Source of the DNA: Ctena decussata
Lineage: Eukaryota; Mollusca; Bivalvia; Lucinida; Lucinidae
Length of the DNA stretch: 64,000 nt
Direction of reading: 5' to 3'
NCBI GenBank assembly: GCA_963989385.1
Contig: OZ022511.1
Span: 25,352,503-25,416,502, forward strand
Made by a program: the position numbers and the translations under genes. Of this stretch, positions 36,475 through 49,700 are shown piece after piece; position 1 is the first letter of the stretch, and the number at the start of each line of letters is the position of its first letter. A model generated the notes under the pieces. The model was not told where the DNA came from. It saw only the letters and a list, made by a program, of their open reading frames with translations, and ran no database searches.

Positions 36475-39004
36475 CAAAATGACAGATGCTGCAAACAGTA
36501 GCAAGCTTTAAATACCTTGAAGCGATTTTCTCAGATGATGGCTGAAAATCGGAAGTTCTCTCAAGTACAGCACAAGCCACTGCAGCTCTGACAAAGCTGA
36601 AGGCAATATGGAAGTATAACAAGATATCTCTCGGATCAAAGGTGAAACTGATGCGCTCCCTTGTTATGGCCATATTTCTTTACGTCTGTGACTCATGGAC
36701 CTTGACAGGAGAGTTAGAGAACAGAATGCAGGCCTTTGTGATGAAATGCTATCGTAGGTTACTAAATATTCCGTTCAAGGACGATGCAACTAATGGGGAT
36801 ATTCGCAGGAAGCTCCAGTCAGCTATTGGAGGAAATGATGAACTTCTGACGACGGTCAAAAATGGAAACTGAGGTTGGTTGACCACAACTCGAGGTCTTC
36901 TGGCTTAGCAAAGACGATTCTACAGGGCAAAGTGAAAGGAAAAAGAAGAAGAGGTAGACATAAGAAGAGGTGGGAAGACGATATTAAAGAGTGCAAAGGG
37001 ATGCACTTAGCTAACCCAACTAGGTGGAAAAGGATTAGTGTAAAGTCACCTGTGATGCCCGAGTGACTTTGCAAGGCTATGGGAAAGACTAGATTAGACT
37101 AAACCGTACACAGACTGTACAAGGGGAGCAAAATGCCGTAACATTCAACCGTTCGACAGCGCTACTTTGACAAATCCCTGAACTCGGGGCAATTTGAAAC
37201 CATTTTTCTTATGTGGCGGTTTCTTAGAAGAAGGAGGAACATGTTCAAGGGGTTCTCAATCACCGTGTGCAATTTAATAGCAATTCTCTGTAACCACCAA
37301 CCAAAGTTCGGCACGCATGGTCATGGATTTCGATGAAACTTTCTCAGTTTGTGTGTTGTCACACAAAACCAAATAATTGATACCTGATTCCTTCTGCTGC
37401 ATGCCCGTTGCCATGGTAACGGCCTCCAATGTTTTTGGCTCAAAAATTGTCAAAAAATAAATGAAAAATTGCACTATTTGAACTTTTATATAGGCTGAAT
37501 GAAACTACATTTCATCTAAACATAAATTTGTTGAAGAAGTATAGGTCAGTTTGAGTGTAAGGAAAAACAAATATAATAGTTTTATAATTTCTTTAGTACT
37601 GCTACTGTCTGCTAATGGTGGGTGGGGTATCAAGGTATCCGAAACCCCCATTTTAAGGCATTTTTAAGCGTATACTGTCATTTCGTCCGGCCAGTCTGAC
37701 ATATCTACATATCACTACAAACTAAAGGAGGACCTCAACTATTATGAACTGAAGAAACATGTTTGGGAAGTTACTTCCTTCTGACCGTAACCATGGAAAC
37801 AATCAGGGCCCTATATAAAAAAACGGAAAAACTTAACCCTGTAATTTATCAAACATTTTTTCCATAAACATTGACATGCAGCATTAATTACATGTATAGT
37901 TGTTGTGAAAATATCAAACTGACATTAAGTAATATCCACATTACAAGGACCAGTACTGAGACTCTTTTAATATTCATTAAAGGGGCTCCGAAAGGGGTTT
38001 TAACAGGCTAATTTGCACCCCAAATGATTAATTTTCTCCACGCAGTTACAAACTCATAACTGTTTTCCTTTAACAAGGTTGTGAAAATATAAGCCTAAAG
38101 CTAACAGATACAAAATATGGTTATGGGGTACTCCTGGGTAATATGTGCATGACATTTAAGGGCCAAAAAGGGGATGAAAGGAGGAAATTTGACGAAAATG
38201 CCTGAACTGCTTCACAAAACAACCATAAACAGCACTGCATGCAAATATAATGGCTAAGAATCTGTCAGTCAACAGGTATAAATAATGACAATAGGGTGTA
38301 CTGTTACAGTATTTATAGTTCCTTAAGGGACCAAAAAGGGTAAAATCTCCTAATTTGACCCCCCCCCCCCCAAAAAAAAAAAAAAAAAAAACAAAAAAAA
38401 AAACTCAAATATTCTTCATACTGCAACAAAATGCATTATCTATTACTTTAAACTGTTTAGAAAAGCATTAATTGTAAATTAACAGATACAAAGTATGGTA
38501 CTGAGACACTCTTAGATTACAAATGGTCTACAAAGGGGACAAAAAGGGGGAAAGATCAAACAAAATCATGGCTTTCTTCACAACATAAAGTAGCTAAAAG
38601 GAACACAAGTATTAGCTATGGAGGATCGATAACTGGCAAATGCTGTCACCTTTGTGATCCCACATTCTCAGACACTCGCCTTACTAGAATACAGTTCTTG
38701 TCCCAGATCCAGAACACAGCTCGTACCAAGTTTGTAGTCTTCGACTTGAAATTAAACTTGGACACTGGGAAGTCAAACAGCCAGGTTAGACTATGAATAG
38801 GTTTATTTCTACACAATAAGAGAATAAAACGCTGTTCATATACACACATCAGGTGGTTGTGCCTATATCTACATCACCCACATCCATAGTTTCCAGCTGG
38901 TGCCACTAGGACGAGTGACTAGGTCTTGCCATCACAAATGGCTATACTGATATTCAAATATTATGGTAGCCATTTTTGACAGCCATTTTCCGGCGGTTTT
39001 TGTT

Positions 39005-39090
39005 GTTTTTTAGCTCGCCTTAGCCGAAGGCTCACAGGTGAGCTTATAGTATAGGCAGGCATCCGTTGCCCGTCGTCCGTCGGTCCGTCA
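39005..39090 (+). repeat. Terminus of an AGCTCRCCT-type repeat
   Basis: TTTAGCTCGCCTTAGCCGAAG, then AGGTGAGCTTATAGTATAGGC and CGTCGTCCGTCGGTCCGTC. The inverted counterpart of this end is at about 60655-60735. A common lophotrochozoan repeat style, from memory. Confidence 0.65.
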
Positions 39091-39307
39091 GTTCTCTGAA
39101 ACTACAAGGCTTGTTCAGTTCAGTTCAGTTCGATTCTCCTAACGGCGTTCCCCAAGTGGCTCAGCGGTACGTAACCATAGTTGCACACACTTGGCACCGT
39201 GTGTCCGTCCAATACAAGACCTGTTGTAACCAAATTTCATATATAGTATCTATAGGCAGGGGGAACTAATAATACTGTTGGCTTTTTTTTATCCAAATCG
39301 CTTTAGA

Positions 39308-39551
39308 ACTTTTGTTGCTTAAGTCAGAGGTCCTGGGTTCGAATCCCGGTCTGGCCACATACTTTCGTTTCTCCTTCCGCTGATTCAAGAAGGGCAGTTG
39401 TCAGTTACTGGCGAAAGTATGTGCACTTAGTACTGGTTAACCGCTTAGGAGGTCTAAGCCTGCCCAGGAATAGTGTGGTCAGGTTAACTGACCGTCCCGA
39501 CATGACCTTAGTTGTTTACCGTGGACGTTAAGCATCAAATCAACCAACCAA
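39308..39551 (+). mobile_element. tRNA-derived SINE fragment
   Basis: B-box arm GTCCTGGGTTCGAATCCCGG (39330-39349), then a SINE body with CCGTCCCGACATGACC, and a tail GTGGACGTTAAGCATCAAAT CAACCAACC. The A-box half is missing or diverged. Confidence 0.75.
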
Positions 39552-41300
39552 CTTTCGTTGCTATGGCAACTTAAAATTTCCATTGACTTGTATGGGAAAA
39601 ATTGAAAATTTGAATTTATTGCTATGTCACTGCAGATATTTTGACAAATCTTTTACAGAAACGTTTCTTGAGTAGTCCTCTATCAATCACATGAAATTTA
39701 TGTAAATTGCAGAATCTGGCTGGTTGCCATGGGAACCGAATGTTTAAAAAATAGGAAAAACACTAAAAATCATCTCTTCAGAAACTATGCAACCAGTATA
39801 GCTCAATCTTCACAGACAAGCTCTTAGTACTAGCCTATGAAAATACCTTTTTTCTTGGCAATTGCTCTAGAACTTTGGTTGCTATGGCAAATTAAAGTTT
39901 CCATTGACTTCCATGGGAAAAATTGAAAATATGCATTTATTGCTATGTCACTGCTGATATTTTGACAAATCTTTTACAGAAACGCTCTTTGAGTAGTCCT
40001 CTACCAAACATATAAAATTTGTGTAAATTGCAGAATTTGGCTGGTTGCTATGGCAACCGAATGGTTAAAAATAGGAAAAATACTCAAAAATCATCTCCTC
40101 AGAAACTATGCACCCGTAAAGTTCAAACTTCACTGACAAGATCTTAGTACTTGCTTCTATGAAAATACCGTTTTTCTTGGCAATTGCTCTAGAACTTTGG
40201 ATGCTATGACAACTTCAAGTTTCCAATGACTTCTATGGGAAAAATTGAAAATTTGCTTTTATGGCTATGTCACTGCGGATAGTTTGACAAATCTTTTACA
40301 GAAATATACCTTGAGTAGTCCTCTACCAACCACATGACATTTATGAAAATTGCACAATTTGGCTGGTTGCTATGGTAACCAAATGGTTAAAAGTAGAAAA
40401 AATATTCAAAAATCATCTCAGAAACTGTTTAACCCGTAAAGTTCAAACTTCACAGAAAAGATCTTAGTACTAGCCTCTACGAAAATATTTTTTTTTTCAT
40501 GGCAATTGCTCTAGCAGTTTGGTTGCTGTGGCAACTTAAAGTTGCCGTTGACTTATAATGGCAAAATACAAAATCTGCATTTATTGCTATATCAGTGCAG
40601 ATATTTTGACAAAAAAAAAATACTTCTTGAGTGGTCCTAAACCAGGCTTATTAAATTTATGCAAATTGTGCAATTTGGCTGGTTGCCGTTGCAACCGAAT
40701 GGTTAAAAATAAAAAAAAATAAATAAAAAATAAAAACATTTTCGGAGAAACTATATTGCCGATTAAGCTTAAACTTTTCAGAAAGGATCTCAGCACTAGC
40801 CTCTATAGAATTAATATGTTTCATGGCAATTGCTCCAGCAGTTTTGCTGCTATGGCAATTTATAGTTTCAGTTGACATATAATGGGAGAGATGGAAATTG
40901 GCAATATTTGCTATCTCACTGGAGTTAATTGGAATTTTTAGTATAAAAATGTTTCTTGAGTAATCCTCTATGATTCGAATGATTTTTTTCCAAATCTCTG
41001 AATTTGATTAATTGCCGTGGCAACATAAAGGAAAGATTTTCGAAAAAAATATTTTAAAAAATCTTCTTCTATCCATGTAAATTCAGTCAAAATCACTGAT
41101 TTTGATTGGTTGCCATTTAAACCAAAAGGCTAAATTTTTGTCGAAAAATGTAGTTCTAAAAACCGTTTTCTCGGCAGCCATGGGGGAAATGCAGATGAAT
41201 CTCTGCATAAATATTAGTGACGTTTAGTCTCTAGATAAATTTTGTATTTTATTTTTGTTGCCCATGTTCTCGGTTGCTAAGGCAGTTTAAAGTTTCCATA
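39552..41300 (+). repeat. Tandem array, about 322-bp unit, five to six diverged copies
   Basis: TTGCTATGGCAACTTAAA-type motifs occur near 39559, 39880, 40201, 40523 and 40848 (spacing 321-325), with a weaker one near 41266. Within each unit TTTCCATTGACTT, TTTTGACAAATCTTTTACAG, GAGTAGTCCTCTA and GGCAATTGCTCTAG recur in order. Non-coding. Confidence 0.9.
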
Positions 41301-42589
41301 GACTTTTAATGGGAAAAGATTATCAGGATAGGCATGAAATCTCTGATGAGGCTGAATTTGGGCCAGATCAGGATATTCATTTTGGAGTTCCTTGCCCTTA
41401 AAGACCGAAAAATTTTCCCATGGACTTACGATGGGGAAATGTTGTCCTCGGGGCTTAGCAACTGTATTTTTATTGAAACTTGATCAAACTTGCTGATAAA
41501 TTGGACATTCATAAACTCTCTGACAAGTTCGGAATGTGGCTATATTGTATAGTCCACCTTGGAGTTACTTGCCCTTGAGTGTTTAGATAGCTCATACATG
41601 TTACATTCCTAAGTGCATTAGAATTAAATCTAAAAGCAGTTTCAGTTACATAGAGTGCATATGTTGAATCAATGTATTAGAAGACCAAAATGCATCAATA
41701 GGTTCGTGCTTTGAGAGGAAAAAATTGGTATGGGGCAACTAATATGAGCATTGACTCGAAAGGGGAGATAAACAGAATGCCAAAGTAACCCAGTGACCTT
41801 TAACAGATTCACTCCAAGCCTGTCATGATAATATCCATCCTCATCCATCTTTAGTGCAGTTCTTTATATGATCTTATGATATACTGATATGGATCATATC
41901 ATGACTGCTGTTGACAGGATCTGATAACATTTCGATGTATATGGAACAGTATCAGGTTATACTGTCGCTAATGCTGCATTTTTATTGTTATCTCTTATGG
42001 GGCCCATCAAAGAAATATAAAGGAAATACAAAAGCAATACAATCAGTTAATCATTCTAACATTAAGAATATTATTTGAGTTCCAGTCCTATCGTTGGAGT
42101 GGAATAGAGTTCTTTAGATAAAGGACTGCTCTTTAAGTAGATGGTTTTATGATGCATGCTGATAGGATTTGCTTACATCTGAACGTATAAGGTGAAACAC
42201 CATGTTTCATATTGGTCAACAAATGAGAGACATTTCAGAACTGTTATTCATTCAAACATGTCACCCTCATAAAAGAGCTCTTTTAGGAGCGAATTCCTTA
42301 CTTGAAGAGTAGACCCCATTTTTAAGAGCTAGCTAAGTCCTCCAGAGAAGCGAGCAGGAGTTCGTGTTGTTCCCCTTTGTAAGTTTATGGCAAGTCAATC
42401 TTACATTTTTTTTGGAAAAGGGACAGGGGCATTTATTAGGAATGATATGGTAATTACATATTTAACCAATTTTTGACTCCTTAAATGCACATAGAAAGAA
42501 CCACAGGGCAGCCATGGTTATGGCTTTAATTCATTCATTTTCATTTGATCAACAGCTTTTGAACCAGTGTACTTGTAACAAATATAGTA
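41301..42589. other. Centre of the inverted structure; no gene
   Basis: A+T-rich, with AATGGGAAAA and GTTACTTGCCCTT motifs that echo the neighbouring tandem units weakly. No frame or domain seen. Confidence 0.5.
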
Positions 42590-44442
42590 TGCTGTTTTGT
42601 GAGAAACTTAAAATTTTTGTGCACTTATCTGCATTTTTGACCCCTTTTTGGCCCCTCCTGGACACAAAAATGCAATTACTTTGATCCTCATAATATATTT
42701 CATGTGCCTTACATGAGACGAATGGTTGCCTTTATTAGTAACGGAAAATGGTTCAGATGCTATAATAAAGAGTGTAATTAACGGGTAATTTTGCTGATTT
42801 TTCCCCCTTTTATGGCCCCTTAAGGGAATATAACTAAAATAAAAGAGCACCCCATTTCCATGTTTAAACCACTTAGTATTTGTCAAATGGTTTGTAAACC
42901 ATTGTCATCGTATGCACTGTTGTAAGTTTTGTTTTATGAAGGAATTCACGATTTTTGGTCGATTTTCCCATTTTTACCCCTTAATTTGGACCCCTAAATG
43001 ACCCCAGAATATTCCAGTGCTATAATTTATATCTGTTAACTTCACACATATATTTTCACAACATATTAAAAAGAAATCAATAATTTGTTTTGCAGTTTTG
43101 TGATGAAAATTTGTTATTTTGGGGAAAATTAGCCATTTAAACCCCTTTCGGAGCCCCATGAATGATTTTTATGAGGACCCCGTTGCTACCCTTTGTGATG
43201 TTTATATTTTTAAACTAAAACTGATATTTTTACAACTATTGTGCATGCAATAAATGCTGCATTTTGATTGTTTAGGCTAACAAATAAGTGATTTTGTGCA
43301 CTAATGTGTTTTCTTGTTTTTTGAATAGGATATTGTTCGTTTCCATGGTTACGGTAATAAGAAGGTAACTTCCCAAACATGTTTCTTCAGTTCATAATAC
43401 TAGAGATCCTCCTCTAATATTCTGTCATGTGCTTATATCTCAGAGTGGCCGGCCGAAATGGTAGTACGCGCTTGAAAAAGTCCAAAAATTGGTGTTTTCG
43501 ATGCCTCGATACCCCACCCCACATGAAAGGCTAAAAGCAGTACCAAAGAACTAACAAATCTGATTTATTCTTTCCTCTGAATTCTCATACTGATTCATAT
43601 TTTGTCGATCAAAATGTTTTTAGACTAAAGGTAATGTCTTCTATGATATATAAATGTTCGAAAATTGGAAAATTTCACTAAATTTTTTACTATTTTTTGG
43701 GCAAAATCTTTGGAGGCCGTTGCCATGGCAACGGACACACAACAGAAGGAATCGACCATCAATTAAATGTTTTTTCGTGACAACAAACAAACCAAGAAAG
43801 TTTGAGAAAAATCTGAGACCATGCGTGCCGAACCCCCATTGTAAAATGTGAAATGGTTACAGAGAATTGCTATTAAGGTCCTAAGAATTTGTTCTGTAAC
43901 ACTTTTATACAAAACTATTTTTACATTATTTTAAAGACTGAGTCAGCCGATCGGGGTCCAAAAAGTATTTAGTGGTACATATAAATGACAACGTACACTT
44001 GGATCCGCAGTAGTGGCTGTGCGAGTTTAAGCCACTTTGGAACATGCTGCCGCGAGAACACAGGCAGTTCCTACAGCTATCCCGCCTATCCCCAAGCTTA
44101 CCCCACCCCACTTGGACTCTAGAGGAAATCCTATAAACGAGTCGGATGACTTAGCCATTGGAATTGGCCTCATTTAGTACACTGGAACATGACGAGAAAG
44201 CACCGAGTTTTAGATACTCTGAGAAAAAAATCTGGAAATTGACGGTCACTAAATCCCATTTACGAGCAGCCAGTCCGGGAAATATTGGTAGTATGCATTT
44301 ATTCGGCTCCATGCTTAACCTCTAGAACTGACACTACAGCAACTTGTAAAGAGCCAGAAGCCGGAAAATGTGATATGCGCTTTCAAACTCCCCACATGAG
44401 CATGATGGACTAGGAACAATATTTTTCTGTATAGATGTGAAT

Positions 44443-45019
44443 TTAGAACACTACATTCCATCCGTATTCGTGCGTGAAGTATCTGGCCCACTCTGGAACC
44501 AGGTTGGAGTATTTGGGCGGTGTATGTCTGTCTCTGTTTAAACGGTATTTAAAAGTTGCCATAGAAGGTGAGTTTTTAATATCTTCAGAAAGGTCATTCC
44601 AGGCACGAATGGTAGATGTAGAAAAGATTTGTATTAGCATGGATGTTATGAAGATTGTTAGAATTCCTGAGATTGTAATTTCTAGTATTTTGTACAAGCG
44701 GAGGCACAATGCGTTGCAAGTATTCAGGTGTGAGGCCGTTAAGAAACTTGTAGAGTATTGTTAATTTATGTTGTTGCCCCTAATTTGCAAAGAATCACAC
44801 CCAAGGTCAGACAGGAGTTTTTCTGCGATACACAATTTTGTGGTTCCTGTGATTATTCTTGCCGCTTCAATGTGTATTGCTTCTAAATGTCGTTTACTAT
44901 CGGCTGTGGCATTGTCCCATACTGAGTCACTATACTCTAATACGGGACTTATGAATGCAAAGTTGATTTTCTCAAGAGCACGCCTATTACGTTTAAATTT
45001 AAAGCTGCAAAGTCTGTAA
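44443..45019 (-). pseudogene. LINE reverse transcriptase, C-terminal fragment
   Basis: Read on the minus strand from 45019 it gives RALEKINFAFISPVLEYSDS, then VWDNATADSKRHLE and AARIITGTTKL. In a shifted frame LYKFLNGLTPEYL and VPPLVQNTRNYNLR follow, and then STIRAWNDLSEDIKNSPS. This is the conserved region after the RT domain of CR1/L2/Jockey-like LINEs, as I recall it. At least two frameshifts. It is 5'-truncated just right of 45019 and lacks the catalytic core. It is a different family from the LINE at 46-50 kb. Confidence 0.85.
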
Positions 45020-45605
45020 CTTTTGATCTTTTATTTCCAAAATAAGTGTTTTTTATTTTCAAGAAAACAAAATTATAGCTAAGATGGGGATATAAATTTC
45101 CCCAGACTCATAAACCTTAACAAATAATCGCAATAAAAACAACAGCATTTAGGTAAATAAACAGCTGTCTAGAATTTCTGGAGGGATGTAAATAATTACC
45201 AGCAAGCCAAAACCACCTGTTTTCATGAAGATTATTCACTTTTCTCTGCAGTTTTCAGCTCCTGTGAACAGGTTTATGATGGTAGCATTATTATATGCTA
45301 CTTTTACAAATGATTTAAAGACAAAATAAAAATTTCCGGAAAATGGTCAGAATTGCAGATTTAGTCACTTTAAGGGTACGTAGGAGATTAAGTCTAGTTC
45401 ATGCAGCATCTGTTATATTTGTGATGTGGTTGGTCCAGTTACATGGAATTTTTCTGAAATGTTTATTGCATTTAACTGCACATATTGTCACTACAAATCA
45501 ATGGGTTCCGAAAGTAAATGCTGCACTTGTAAGACATTTTAAGCAAGTAATTCTGATGTTTCATATAATGTGCTAGGGCAAAAAAGAAACAAAAATCGTA
45601 TTTAA
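45020..45605. other. No gene recognised
   Basis: Spacer between the LINE fragment and the duplicated segment. No supported feature. Confidence 0.5.
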
Positions 45606-45960
45606 CAATTGTATTTTACAATACATCGATAATTTAATGTTTCTGTACATTCAAAATTTCAAAGAAACTCGTGTAGGACAAACTCTGTTGAAATGAAATT
45701 GTCCTCAGGAACACACATAATAATTGAGCAGCGGCACGTTAACACAAACAAAGTGGTTGTGCGCCCAGCGCAGACTCAGATCAGCTTGGGCATCCGCCCA
45801 GTCTGATCAGAGTCTTCGCTGTCCGCATGAAGGTAGCTGAGACTCTTAGCTACCCTTTAAGCGCTTAGCGAAGTCTGATCAGACTGGGCGGATGTCCAGG
45901 CTGATCTGAATCTGCGCTGGATGCACAGCCACATTGTTGGTTTTCTCGTGTCGAGGCTCA
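45606..45960. repeat. Duplicated segment (left copy): about 115 bp of unique-looking sequence plus a family A foldback
   Basis: 45606-45720 (CAATTGTATTTTACAATACA to AATTGTCCTCAGGAA) recurs at 50383-50491. In both copies a family A foldback follows at once (here 45726-45960, GAGCAGCGGCACGTT to CTCGTGTCGAGGCTC). The two copies flank the LINE at 46021-50382. Confidence 0.85.
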
Positions 45961-46046
45961 TATATGTGTAACTAGAAAAGAGCCCGCGCAAGCGCGGAAA
46001 TATTTCATGATCGTCAAGTTTATAAGATAAGATAAGATAAGATAAT

Positions 46047-46766
46047 TTTATTAACGTCTCACCAATTTTACATGTACATAAACACAGTTAAAAAAATCGA
46101 TATAAGATGTAAAATTGCGACTCAATATTGAGCTATGAGAGACGATCGCTCTAAAATGTGTCTGTTCTTGTGTCCTGCACCAGCACTACATCCCCTAAAT
46201 ACCCCACACTGAGCCAAGGAAGGCGGTTATCCAACCAGCAAGTCTACGCGACAAAACAGCAATTAGTATGATAAAAAAGCGACACGCATTATCTATGAGC
46301 CATTATCACACTAAAACGTACCATAAATTAGTGCCCTGCATGCGCTACCTTCCCTTGATACCCCATGCCGAGTCCGGATAACCGGGAACACGCGGTGGAA
46401 CCAATGTTCACACAGCATGTTGCCGGATCCGGACACGGCATGGGATATCAAATGCAGCACAGGGACCAGAGCAACAGATAAAATGAAATTGCAACTTTAA
46501 TCTGCACTAAAAGAGATAATCGTGTCCGTTGAGATGTATACTGTCCCAGTGGTAAATCCTCCCTGATACCCCACGCTGAGTCCATGATAACAGGGAACAT
46601 GTGGCGGAGCCAATGTCCAAACAGCATGGACCCGATCATGGACTCAGCATTGGGTATCAACCGCACCACCGGGGCAAAACAGCAGTTAGTATTGTAAATA
46701 ACAGACAGCTTTTTACATTTAAATGGACACTTATAAAAAATATGGTACACAATATACATATTTACA
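46047..46766 (-). repeat. LINE 3' UTR with diverged tandem hairpin units
   Basis: GATACCCCAYGCYGAGTCC occurs near 46357 and 46565, with a weaker version near 46197. The first two units carry the complementary GGACWCRGCATKGG downstream, so each can form a hairpin. GGGAACAYGYGGYGGARCCA follows in each. Confidence 0.75.
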
Positions 46767-49700
46767 TCAACTGTACAGCAGACTACGCCTTTTGTTTAAA
46801 ATCAAATAACAGGTTTTGGCACTTATCTTGACTATGGAAGGATTAGCTAAAATAAAAGATACTTTTACAATATCATTTAAGTTCTGAAAACCATTTAGTA
46901 TAAGCTCAGCTTCAATAAACAGCTCATTTCGGAACTCAGTGTACAGCGGACAATGTAATAAAACATGGATTTCATCCTCAACAGCATTCCTACAGCTAAA
47001 GCATTTTCTTTCACTAACTTCTAAGCCATTATAGCGGCCAGTTTCAAGTGCAATCGGGGCGGTTCCACTTCTAAATTTAGCCAAACCCCTCTATGAGACC
47101 TATTAAATATCCTTGTACAATATTCTTCAACTACAAAATCCTGCTTAAAGGTTCTGTATAATCGAAGTTTATTCCCTCCAACTCCCGAACGTGAACTATT
47201 GCGATTTACATCCACTGCCCACTGATTAATATATTCTTGCGTAATGAAAGGCAAAACGTTATTTAAAATATTGGTCTTATTAATGGTTTGATTTATGTTA
47301 TTATAAATGTGAAAATTGGACTCTGTCAATTTCTGACCTACCCTGAAATTCCAGTTTTTACATCTGGTACTTACTTTTGAATTTGACCAGCAGAATATTT
47401 TCCTGTTCAGCCTTGTTGCGTCCATATTTATACAGCGACACCAGAATGATAACACAGACTTCCAACACTTTGTGATCATGGGCGTCCATCCTATATCTCC
47501 ATTAACTGCTGCGTTAGGTGTATACCTTCCTACATTTAGAAAATATCTCGCAGCTCTATGTTGTACAGCATTAATGCAGCTATAGGACTGGGTGCCCCAG
47601 ATCGCAGCACCATACGATATAACCGGGCAAACAACTGACTCATAAAGCTTTGTAAAAGGACCATACTGAATACCACCAAATGCTTTTGATTTAGCTATTA
47701 AAAGTCCAAGTGCGCGATTTGCAGACTGTGCGACGTGTTTAGCAGTTATTGCGAAATCTAGATGTTCTGATAAGACTATCCCCAAATATTTATACTGCAC
47801 TGTATACGAAATGTTCTCATCGTTTACCGTTAATATGGCATCTGATTGCGGCATTGAGGGATTACGAAAATGCACAACATTGGACTTAGCTGAGTTGACT
47901 GAGATTAGATTACTTTTGCACCAACTTCCTAATATATCCAGCATCGACTGCAGATTTGCTTCTGTTTCAGCAATAAGAACTACATCATCAGCATACAGTA
48001 AAACAGAGACTGTATCGTCACCAATTTTAACACCTTTACCCAGTGCGTCAATTTTTAATGCCAAATCATTTATATATAAATTAAAAAGTAATGGCGACAA
48101 GCAACATCCTTGCTTTAGTCCACAGTTTACATTAAACCAATCGGTTGTAAGTCCGTTTAGTTTAACCGAAGACTGAACATTGTTATACAAAGCCTTAATT
48201 GCATCTAATAATAGCCCGTTAAAACCGAGTTTTTCAAGTTTCGTCCAAAGAATATCTCTGTTAACTGAGTCATATGCCTTTTTAAAGTCTATGAAGGCGC
48301 AGAAGGTGGACTTTTTCATTTTTTTCCTTGTTTCAACTATATTTGTCAAAGAACTTATATGGTCAATTGTGCTTCGGCCTTTTCTGAATCCATTCTGGCC
48401 TTCAAATATTATATTATTGTAATTTGACCACATACTAACTCGATTATTTAACAAGGTACAATATACTTTGTAGACTACAGGTGAAATTGCAATGCCCCTG
48501 TAAGAAAGCGGATCGCGGGCTTCACTTGTAGTACATTTCGGTATAGGACAAATGAGAGACTTCCCCCAGATATTTGGAACTTTGCCAGAACGATAACACG
48601 TATTGAACAGTTTATGTAAGAAAGAAATAATGCTGTCGTTTTTTAATACCTCGCCTGGTATATCGTCAACACCAATTGCACGATTATGTTTAATACTATA
48701 AACAGCTTTACGAACTTCGGAAACGGTAAAATTATTCGCAAATAAACCCGACTCATCCACAGTGTTATCAACATTTAGCATGACATCAACATTCTGCAAA
48801 TTAATTTGCTGATTATGCGTTGGGTTTAGTAGTGCAGAAAATTCAGTTTTCCATTTATTAAGAACAGCATTAGTGTCTGTGTTAATTTCACCATTATCAT
48901 TTACAATTTCCATCGGAATTTCTCTCTTTCTATTATCCCTTACCCCTGCTCTACCTATTGTCTTCCAAAATCGTTTGGATTATTTTCAGCATTACTTATC
49001 ATTTCATTCTGCATTTCAAACCAGTAATTTCTCTTTCTTCTCTGTACCTGCTTATCAAACATTTTACGCTTTTGAACAAAGATATGTTTTAAATTATGCT
49101 TTTGGCTGTTTCTACATTTTAAATATGCTTTTTCTGCATGACACATATCATTCCATAACACCTGTAAATTGTCGTTCCACCAAGGTTTTCGAATACGCCT
49201 GCGTTTATTACTAACACCGTATTTGACGATAATTTCTCGCTTTGGCAATTTTAATGACATTTCATTTTGAACAATAGAGCAAAAATCACCGTATATTTCG
49301 TCTACATCTCGTTGGCTTTGAATATTAGTTACCAAATTATCAAGAGTTTGAAAAAGTGAATTTGAAAGTTCATCATTACAAAAAGTTGGTGGAATGTCAT
49401 TTAAATTATACCTATTATATCTTTTCTCAATAGTGCTGCTTGCGGTATTAGACCTAAATTCTAACCCAGGAGATTTTAAGTTCCAGCAACATGTTATGAC
49501 AGAATGGTCTGGTACAATTCTAGACTCTGAATGCCCATACACTTGTGCTGGCCTAATTACTTTAAAACCCTCAAACTGTTCAATATGCTCATACGGAACA
49601 ATAAAATAGTCAACGACAGAGCTTCCTCGAGTAGACACAAATGTAAAGTCATTATCATCAGTACTTTCACACTGTCTACCATTCAAAATGCAGCAGTTAC

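Larger units (their letters stand above)
34285..37090 (+). pseudogene. RTE-like non-LTR retrotransposon, degenerate endonuclease/reverse transcriptase
   Basis: Partial, broken ORF of a LINE with an APE-type endonuclease and RT. About 34290-34487 encodes the end of the endonuclease (ATTGACAACATCTTGGTA gives IDNILV). The linker continues at 35019 after a nested insertion (34493-35016). RT segments follow: GLKAEKSTTE near 35880, QMNGSTREWF near 36120, then LRFAEDTDAL at about 36271-36300, where the family's catalytic FADD reads FAED. After a (GA)n expansion comes the C-terminal part: LMRSLVMAIFLYVCDSWTLT (36645-36704), MKCYRRLLNIPF, and the basic tail GKRRRGRHKKRWEDDIKE ending near 37065. Stops and frameshifts occur throughout, so it is inactive. 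I know similar proteins from many invertebrate genomes, annotated as RNA-directed DNA polymerases from mobile elements. Confidence 0.85.
37275..43876. repeat. Large inverted-repeat element, about 6.6 kb, arms about 1.3 kb
   Basis: The left arm (37275-about 38600) is matched in inverted orientation by the right arm (about 42590-43876). Both outer ends contain AATAGCAATTCTCTGTAACCA. Further matches in order are TTCGGCACGCATGGTC, CGTTGCCATGG with CGGCCTCCAA, TGAACTGAAGAAACATGTTT plus GGGAAGTTAC, and GGGGCTCCGAAAGGGGTTT. Each arm also carries diverged tandem units of about 170 bp marked by GGGGCCAAAAAGGGG-type motifs (37981, 38160, 38329, 38533; and 42640, 42805, 42975, 43139). The centre holds a SINE and a 322-bp tandem array. 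No transposase was seen. Confidence 0.8.

Noticed and set aside
36319..36673. Leu-Ser repeat frames on the minus strand
   Set aside because: Antisense of the (GA)n microsatellite within the plus-strand LINE.
44474..45019. Plus-strand frames over the LINE fragment
   Set aside because: Antisense to the minus-strand RT C-terminal region, which has recognisable motifs.
47811..48422. Plus-strand open frames opposite the LINE reverse transcriptase
   Set aside because: They are antisense shadows of the minus-strand RT, which has clear catalytic motifs.
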